The translations under genes were made by a program, and so were the position numbers. The notes beneath the pieces were generated by a model. The model was not told the origin of the DNA and made no database searches. It saw nothing but the letters and a program-made list of their open reading frames with translations. Below, piece after piece: positions 59,310 to 64,000 of a stretch of 64,000 nt of DNA. Origin of the DNA: Haloglomus litoreum. GTDB taxonomy: Archaea; Halobacteriota; Halobacteria; Halobacteriales; Haloarculaceae. The stretch lies in contig NZ_CP119988.1 in NCBI RefSeq assembly GCF_029338515.1, positions 1,426,001-1,490,000 of the forward strand, written 5' to 3'. Positions within the stretch are counted from its first letter, which is position 1, and each line of letters opens with the position of its first letter.

Positions 59310-60104
59310 ATGATCGACATCGACGACTCGCCGCTCTGCCGGGACGGCAAGGTGCTCATCCTCGCGTACGACCACGGCCTCGAGCACGGGCCGGTCGACT
59401 TCGAGGGCGTCCCCGGGAGCGCGGACCCGGCGCGGACCTTCGAGGCGGCGACCCACGACGCTGTCACGTCAATCGCGGTCCAGAAGGGTATCGCGGAGGC
59501 GTTCTACCCCTCCTACGAGGACGACGTCGACCTGCTGATGAAGCTCAACGGGACGTCGAACCTCTGGATGGGCGAGCCGGATTCGGCCGTCAACTGCTCG
59601 GTCGACTACGCCTACGAGGTCGGCGCCTCGTCGGTCGGCTTCACCCTGTACGGCGGCTCCAACCACGAGATCGAGATGGCCGAGGAGTTCCGTGACGCCC
59701 AGGAGCGCGCCCGGGAGTACGAGCTGCCGACGGTCATGTGGTCGTACCCGCGCGGCCAGGGTCTGAAGAACGACACGAAGCCGGGCACCATCGCGTACGC
59801 CTCGCGCCTGGCGCTGGAACTCGGCGCCGACGTGGCGAAGGTCAAGTACCCCGGCTCGCAGGACGCCATGGAGGACGCCGTCCGGATGGCCGGCCCGACG
59901 AAGGTCGTCATGTCCGGGGGTTCGAAGACCTCCGACCGTGACTTCCTCGAATCCGTCAAGTCGGTCATCGACGCCGGCGGGAAGGGGCTCGCGGTCGGGC
60001 GCAACGTCTGGCAGCGCGAGAACCCCCACCGCATCCTCGACGCCCTCGAACAGGTCATCTTTGAGGAGTCGTCGGTGGACGAGGCGCTGGCGGCCGCGGA
60101 GTAA
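59310..60104 (+). CDS. fba: Class I fructose-bisphosphate aldolase, archaeal (DhnA) type
   Basis: A 264-residue Schiff-base aldolase. Family blocks are LAYDHGLEHGP (about 18-28), SIAVQKGI, KLNGTSNLW, GFTLYGGSNHEIEM, MWSYPRGQG, and the lysine-bearing VAKVKYPG (about 174-181), then VVMSGGSKTSDRDFL and GLAVGRNVWQ. The related ADH synthase (AroA') of aromatic synthesis belongs to the same family. Pairing with the FBPase gene 6 nt downstream points to gluconeogenesis. The ATG at 59310 (MIDIDDS) is typical. Confidence 0.9.
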   Translation: MIDIDDSPLCRDGKVLILAYDHGLEHGPVDFEGVPGSADPARTFEAATHDAVTSIAVQKGIAEAFYPSYEDDVDLLMKLNGTSNLWMGEPDSAVNCSVDYAYEVGASSVGFTLYGGSNHEIEMAEEFRDAQERAREYELPTVMWSYPRGQGLKNDTKPGTIAYASRLALELGADVAKVKYPGSQDAMEDAVRMAGPTKVVMSGGSKTSDRDFLESVKSVIDAGGKGLAVGRNVWQRENPHRILDALEQVIFEESSVDEALAAAE

Positions 60105-60110
60105 GCGTCG

Positions 60111-60998
60111 ATGTCGGACCAGGACACGCCCCACGCGCTCGCCCGCGCTGGCCCGACCGTCACGCGGGTCGTCGAGGCGATCGCCGAGACCGCCCCCGAG
60201 GTGCGTGGCGGCCTCGCCGGCCGCCGGATGTACGACCCGGAGGCCGACGAGAACCCGAGCGGCGAGCGCCAGCTCGCCGCCGACCTCTACGCGGACGAAC
60301 TGCTGGAGGACCGCCTGCTCGCCATCGATGGCGTCGGGGGGTACGCCAGCGAGGAGCGCGAGGAGCTGAGCCTCGCCGACGACGAGGGCTACCACGTCGC
60401 GTGCGACCCGCTGGACGGCTCGTCGAACCTCAAGTCCAACAACGCGATGGGGACGATCTTCGGCGTCTACGACGCCGCCCTCCCCGCGGCCGGCGACCAC
60501 CTCGTCGCGGCGGGCTACGTGCTGTACGGTCCCATCACGACGATGGCGCTCGCCGTCGACGGCCACGCCAGCGAGTACGTGGTCACGGACGGCGAACTCG
60601 AACCGGACGCGGTCGACCTCACCATCCCGGACGACCCCGTCGTCTACGGGTTCGGCGGGCGCGTCCCGGACTGGACCGAGGACTTCGCCGCGTACGTCGA
60701 CGCGGTCGAGGACGAACTGAAACTCCGGTACGGCGGCGCGATGATCGCCGACGTGAACCAGGTCGTCACGTACGGCGGCGTCTTCGCCTACCCGGCGCTG
60801 GAGTCCGCGCCGAAGGGGAAGCTCCGGCTCGTCTTCGAGGGGGCACCCATCGCCTACGTCATCGAGGCGGCCGGTGGGGCCTCCTCGAACGGGGAGCGGT
60901 CGCTGCTCGACGTCGAGGCCGATGAACTCCACCAGCGGGTTCCGGTCCACGTGGGCTCGGCCGGGTACATCGAGCGGCTCGAACGGGCGCTGGACTGA
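60111..60998 (+). CDS. fbp: Class 1 fructose-1,6-bisphosphatase
   Basis: A 295-residue phosphatase that makes fructose 6-phosphate for gluconeogenesis. The metal motif [14 protein letters not shown] is at about residues 97-110, preceded by the upstream metal-site acidic residues [33 protein letters not shown] and [21 protein letters not shown] complete the class 1 pattern. It is shorter than bacterial Fbp by about 35 residues. It is translated with the aldolase from the same operon. Confidence 0.93.
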   Translation: MSDQDTPHALARAGPTVTRVVEAIAETAPEVRGGLAGRRMYDPEADENPSGERQLAADLYADELLEDRLLAIDGVGGYASEEREELSLADDEGYHVACDPLDGSSNLKSNNAMGTIFGVYDAALPAAGDHLVAAGYVLYGPITTMALAVDGHASEYVVTDGELEPDAVDLTIPDDPVVYGFGGRVPDWTEDFAAYVDAVEDELKLRYGGAMIADVNQVVTYGGVFAYPALESAPKGKLRLVFEGAPIAYVIEAAGGASSNGERSLLDVEADELHQRVPVHVGSAGYIERLERALD

Positions 60999-61107
60999 CC
61001 CGGCGGGCCGCGCGTGCGCGCTCGCCGTCGGGCGGGTGAACCCTCAACGCCCGGTCAGTTCCCGCCGGAGGGAAAACCCTTTCTCCGGGCCGCGGGAGCA
61101 CCGACGC

Positions 61108-62826
61108 ATGAAGATTCGCATCTCCGGAGAGGCGAGCGCGGAGGAGGCGGCGGCCATCGCGGACGCCTTCTCGCGCCATTCCGGGAGCGACACGGTCGAG
61201 GTGTACGTCGGGGACGCCGAGGAGCCCGCGGCGACCCACGAGGTGACCGAACCCATCGACGACGGGAAGGGGCCGACCGACCGCGAGCGCGAGTTGCTCG
61301 AACAGATCGAGGAGATCCACTCGGGCGGGAAGGAGAAGTACAAGGAGCGGCTCCCCGAGCAGGGCAAGCTGTTCGTCCGGGACCGGCTGGACCTCTGGTT
61401 CGGCGAGGAGGCTGGCGAGGACAGCGAACTCCAGTTCGAGGACGGGACGTTCGCGGAGTTCGACGCCGACGACACCCTGCCGGCCGATGGCCTCCTCACT
61501 GGCGCGGCCACCTTCGAGGGTCGGGACCTGCATTTCATGGCGAACGACTTCACCGTGAAGGCGGGGTCGATGGCCGAGAAGGGCGTCGAGAAGTTCCTCC
61601 GGATGCAACAGCGCGCACTCAAGACCGGGCGCCCGGTGCTGTACCTGATGGACTCCTCCGGCGGGCGCATCGACCAGCAGTCCGGGTTCTTCGCCAATCG
61701 CGAGGGCATCGGGAAGTACTACTACAACCACTCGATGCTGTCCGGCCGGGTGCCACAGATCTGTGTGCTCTACGGCCCGTGTATCGCTGGCGCCGCGTAC
61801 ACGCCCGTCTTCGCCGACTTCACCATCATGGTGCGGGGGATGAGCGCGATGGCCATCGCCTCGCCGCGGATGGTCAAGATGGTGACTGGCGAGGACATCG
61901 ACCTGCAGGAACTGGGTGGCGCCGAGATCCACGCGAAGTACTCCTCGTCGGCCGACCTCATCGCCGAAGACGAGGAGCACGCACGCCAGCTCGTGAGCCA
62001 GCTCGTCACGTACCTGCCGGACAACAGCGACGAGCAGCCGCCCCGGGCCGACGCGAAGCCGCCGAAGTACGCGCCGAAGGGCATCGACGAGGTGGTCCCC
62101 GAGGACCCGAACCGGGCGTACGACATCCGGGACGTGACCGACCGCATCGTCGACCGGAACTCGCTGTTCGAGTTGCAGCCCGAGTACGGCGCCGAGATCG
62201 TCACGGCCTTCGCCCGCATCGACGGGCGGCCGGTCGGCATCGTCGCCAACCAGCCGAACGAACGGGCCGGCGCCATCTTCCCGGACGCCGCCGAGAAGGC
62301 GGCACAGTTCATCTGGAAGTGCGACGCCTACAACATCCCGCTGCTGTACCTGGCGGACACGCCGGGGTTCATGGCCGGCTCGCAGGTCGAGAAGGAGGGC
62401 ATCCTCGAACAGGGCAAGAAGATGATCTACGCCACCTCCTCGGCGACGGTCCCGAAGCAGTGCGTCGTCGTGCGCAAGGCGTACGGGGCGGGTATCTACG
62501 CGATGAGCGGCCCGGCCTACGACCCCGAGTCGACCATCGCACTCCCGTCGGGGGAGATCGCGATCATGGGGCCCGAAGCCGCCATCAACGCCGTCTACGC
62601 CAACAAGCTCGACGCCATCGACGACCCCGAGGAGCGGGCCCAGCGCGAGGCCGAACTCCGCGAGGAGTTCCGCGAGGAGATCGACGTCCGGAAGATGGCC
62701 AGCGACGTGGTCATCGACGAGGTCATCCCGCCGAGCCAGCTCCGCGAGCAACTGGAGCGGCGCTTCGAGTTCTACGAGGGCATCGAGAAGGACCTGCCCG
62801 ACAAGAAGCACGGGACGGTGCTGTAG
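61108..62826 (+). CDS. Acyl-CoA carboxylase beta (carboxyltransferase) subunit with extra N-terminal segment
   Basis: A 572-residue carboxyltransferase of the propionyl/acetyl/methylmalonyl-CoA type, moving CO2 from carboxybiotin to an acyl-CoA. The core (about 65-572) contains GSMAEKGVEKFLRMQQ, DSSGGRIDQQ, LYGPCIAGAAYTP, GIVANQPNERAGAI, DTPGFMAGSQVEKEG and AYGAGIYAMSGPAYDP. The first 55 residues (MKIRISGEASAEEAAAIADA...VEVYVGD) resemble the small epsilon subunit found separately in actinobacterial enzymes; this match is inferred from pattern. No biotin-carboxylase gene is in the window. Confidence 0.92.
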   Translation: MKIRISGEASAEEAAAIADAFSRHSGSDTVEVYVGDAEEPAATHEVTEPIDDGKGPTDRERELLEQIEEIHSGGKEKYKERLPEQGKLFVRDRLDLWFGEEAGEDSELQFEDGTFAEFDADDTLPADGLLTGAATFEGRDLHFMANDFTVKAGSMAEKGVEKFLRMQQRALKTGRPVLYLMDSSGGRIDQQSGFFANREGIGKYYYNHSMLSGRVPQICVLYGPCIAGAAYTPVFADFTIMVRGMSAMAIASPRMVKMVTGEDIDLQELGGAEIHAKYSSSADLIAEDEEHARQLVSQLVTYLPDNSDEQPPRADAKPPKYAPKGIDEVVPEDPNRAYDIRDVTDRIVDRNSLFELQPEYGAEIVTAFARIDGRPVGIVANQPNERAGAIFPDAAEKAAQFIWKCDAYNIPLLYLADTPGFMAGSQVEKEGILEQGKKMIYATSSATVPKQCVVVRKAYGAGIYAMSGPAYDPESTIALPSGEIAIMGPEAAINAVYANKLDAIDDPEERAQREAELREEFREEIDVRKMASDVVIDEVIPPSQLREQLERRFEFYEGIEKDLPDKKHGTVL

Positions 62827-62949
62827 GTCGTCCGGCCGCTCGCCTGTCGGTCCTGTACCCGAGCGAGGGGAGCTGCTCCCCGTCCCGAGTTGTCCGGTGA
62901 CACGCTACCGCCCACAGACATTTGAACGCGTGCCGAGAGGTACGAGGAG

Positions 62950-63600
62950 ATGCCGCCGAACGAGGACGACAGCGACCCACGAACCGTCGTCTACAACGGT
63001 GTCGCCGTTCCGACCACCGCGCCCGAGGAAGGACGCGACTATCGGTCGGAGTTCGAGGCGGGGACGAGTGGCGAGTTACGCCGGGAGGTGCGTCGCGGTG
63101 ACGACGTCGTCGTGGTCGGCGGTGGGAGGGGTATCACGACCGTTGTCGGTGCACGGATGACACGGTCCGACGGGTCCGTCACGACGTTCGAGGCGAACTC
63201 CGAGATGCTGGAGACGCTTCGACGGACGGTCCGGGTGAACCGTGTCGCCAATCACGTGACACTCGAACACGCCGCTGTCGGCCCCATCTCCGAACAGGCC
63301 GAGTCCGTGTTCGGCCCGGGCGATGGTGAGCGAGTGGCTCCGTCCGCCCTTCCCTCGTGTGACGTCCTGGAACTCGACTGCGAGGGGAGCGAGGTGGCGG
63401 TCCTCGAGGGGATGAACTGCCGCCCGCGAGTGGTCATCGTCGAAACACACGAGCCACTCGGGGTGCCCCCGGGGGACGTCGCACCGATACTCGAGGCCCG
63501 GGGTTACGAGATCACGAACCGGACCCCTGCGGGAATGCACGGCGAACTCACGGTTCTCACCGCCGTTCGACAGCAGGGCGGGAGCGGTTCGACGCCGTGA
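62950..63600 (+). CDS. FkbM-like methyltransferase
   Basis: A 216-residue SAM-dependent methyltransferase of FkbM type. VVVVGGGRGITTVVGARM (about 51-68) is the SAM-binding strand-loop, SVTTFEANSEMLETLRRTV carries the ribose-binding acidic position, and LELDCEGSEVAVLEGM (about 138-153) is the hallmark post-II block. FkbM enzymes methylate sugars or polyketide hydroxyls, often in cell-surface glycan synthesis. The substrate is unknown. Confidence 0.85.
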   Translation: MPPNEDDSDPRTVVYNGVAVPTTAPEEGRDYRSEFEAGTSGELRREVRRGDDVVVVGGGRGITTVVGARMTRSDGSVTTFEANSEMLETLRRTVRVNRVANHVTLEHAAVGPISEQAESVFGPGDGERVAPSALPSCDVLELDCEGSEVAVLEGMNCRPRVVIVETHEPLGVPPGDVAPILEARGYEITNRTPAGMHGELTVLTAVRQQGGSGSTP

Positions 63601-63620
63601 AAGACGGGGTTCCGGGACGC

Positions 63621-64000
63621 TCAGAGGTACGATTCGAGGTCCGCCCGGATCGCAGCAGCAGCGCCTTCGACCTCCTCCGGTGAGGCGTCCTTGACCGTCG
63701 GCCACATCTGTAGCAGATGCATCGACCGACAGCGCGAGAGGAGCTCGTAGAGCTCCCGGGTCGCCTCGAGCTGTTCGAGGACGTCGGCCGACCCGGCGTG
63801 CGAGTACCCGTCGAGCAGTGCGTTCCGGATCAGCTCCGAGTTGTCCGGTGCCGACGGGACGAACTGCCACTGCCCACCGTTCAGACTCTCCTCGATCAAC
63901 ACGAGGTCGTACGCTGGCGTCGCAGCGAGGGTGAACGCCCAGTCCAGCATCGCGGTGACCGCTCCTGTTTCCGGGTCGTGGAGCACGTTCTCCAGCGAGT
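63621..64000 (-). CDS. Aminoglycoside-phosphotransferase-like kinase, C-terminal part
   Basis: About the last 126 residues of a protein that begins beyond the right edge. ENVLHDPETGAVTAMLDWAFTLAATPAYDLV matches the APH/choline-kinase loop pattern, with the metal-binding Asp in LDWA. The helical C-terminal lobe follows (EQLEATRELYELLSRC). The upstream catalytic HGD motif lies outside the window. The family phosphorylates small hydroxy compounds; the substrate cannot be told. Confidence 0.75.
   Translation of the reverse strand, partial: SLENVLHDPETGAVTAMLDWAFTLAATPAYDLVLIEESLNGGQWQFVPSAPDNSELIRNALLDGYSHAGSADVLEQLEATRELYELLSRCRSMHLLQMWPTVKDASPEEVEGAAAAIRADLESYL

Noticed and set aside
1-64000. 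tRNA genes
   Set aside because: I looked for GTTCGAATCC-type T-arms and found none in a proper context on either strand.

Overview
The window is very GC-rich chromosome from a halophilic archaeon (class Halobacteria). The proteins are strongly acidic. Exported proteins carry twin-arginine signals, several as lipoproteins. Many genes appear to have little or no 5' leader, with TATA-like boxes about 25-30 nt before the start codon. Families typical of haloarchaea are present: a DUF7351-like regulator, a DUF7344-like regulator, an MTH865-like protein, a geranylgeranyl-reductase-like flavoprotein and an Agl23-like (TIGR03663-type) membrane protein. I found no tRNA or rRNA gene, transposase, integrase or CRISPR array. 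Genes are cut at both ends: a zinc alcohol dehydrogenase at the left and an aminoglycoside-phosphotransferase-like protein at the right.

Layout. 0-7.4 kb: dehydrogenase fragment, zinc ribbon, CNNM/CorC protein, tandem universal stress protein, a 26-bp tandem repeat, thiolase, PAS histidine kinase and hisD. 7.5-13.9 kb: a metal-homeostasis block (two-domain multicopper oxidase, ZIP transporter, metal ABC importer, DtxR/SirR-type regulator) with two TTAG-N6-CTAA operators. 14-24 kb: membrane-bound ArsR-like regulator, MTH865-like protein, 3-hydroxyacyl-CoA dehydrogenase, fhs, a TPP enzyme, an HxlR regulator divergent from a membrane protein with a shared operator, an array of short-loop hairpins, a DCC protein, a geranylgeranyl-reductase-like protein and a small lower-GC pocket. 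24-34 kb: acyl-CoA synthetase, alpha/beta hydrolase, then a likely regulon (DUF4097-type lipoprotein, DUF7351-like regulator, ABC-2 exporter, CPBP protease, secreted protein plus membrane protein) whose four promoters carry the same 16-bp palindrome. 34-41.5 kb: menD and menF, then MaoC hydratase, hotdog thioesterase and a fused hydroxyacyl-CoA dehydrogenase/enoyl-CoA hydratase. 41.7-49.4 kb: coiled-coil protein with an exact internal repeat, small winged-helix protein, purA, Agl23-like protein, purK. 50.2-64 kb: quinone oxidoreductase, FAD-linked D-2-hydroxyacid dehydrogenase, the menA-menC-menE operon, phosphodiesterase, fba-fbp (gluconeogenesis), acyl-CoA carboxylase beta chain with a possible fused epsilon-like segment, and an FkbM-like methyltransferase.

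Two things stand out as possibly undescribed. First, the 16-bp palindrome CAGAA-N6-TTCTG lies 35-37 nt before the start codons of four transcription units at 27.9-33.7 kb; their products look like an envelope-stress or secreted-peptide export and immunity module. Second, a dispersed non-coding repeat family occurs at about 26.2, 38.1 and 49.5 kb and may have a relative at 21 kb. It has conserved ends, inverted-repeat modules and chains of perfect hairpins with three- or four-base loops. In the 49.5-kb copy the hairpin chain looks like a 105-bp insertion flanked by a 6-bp direct repeat.
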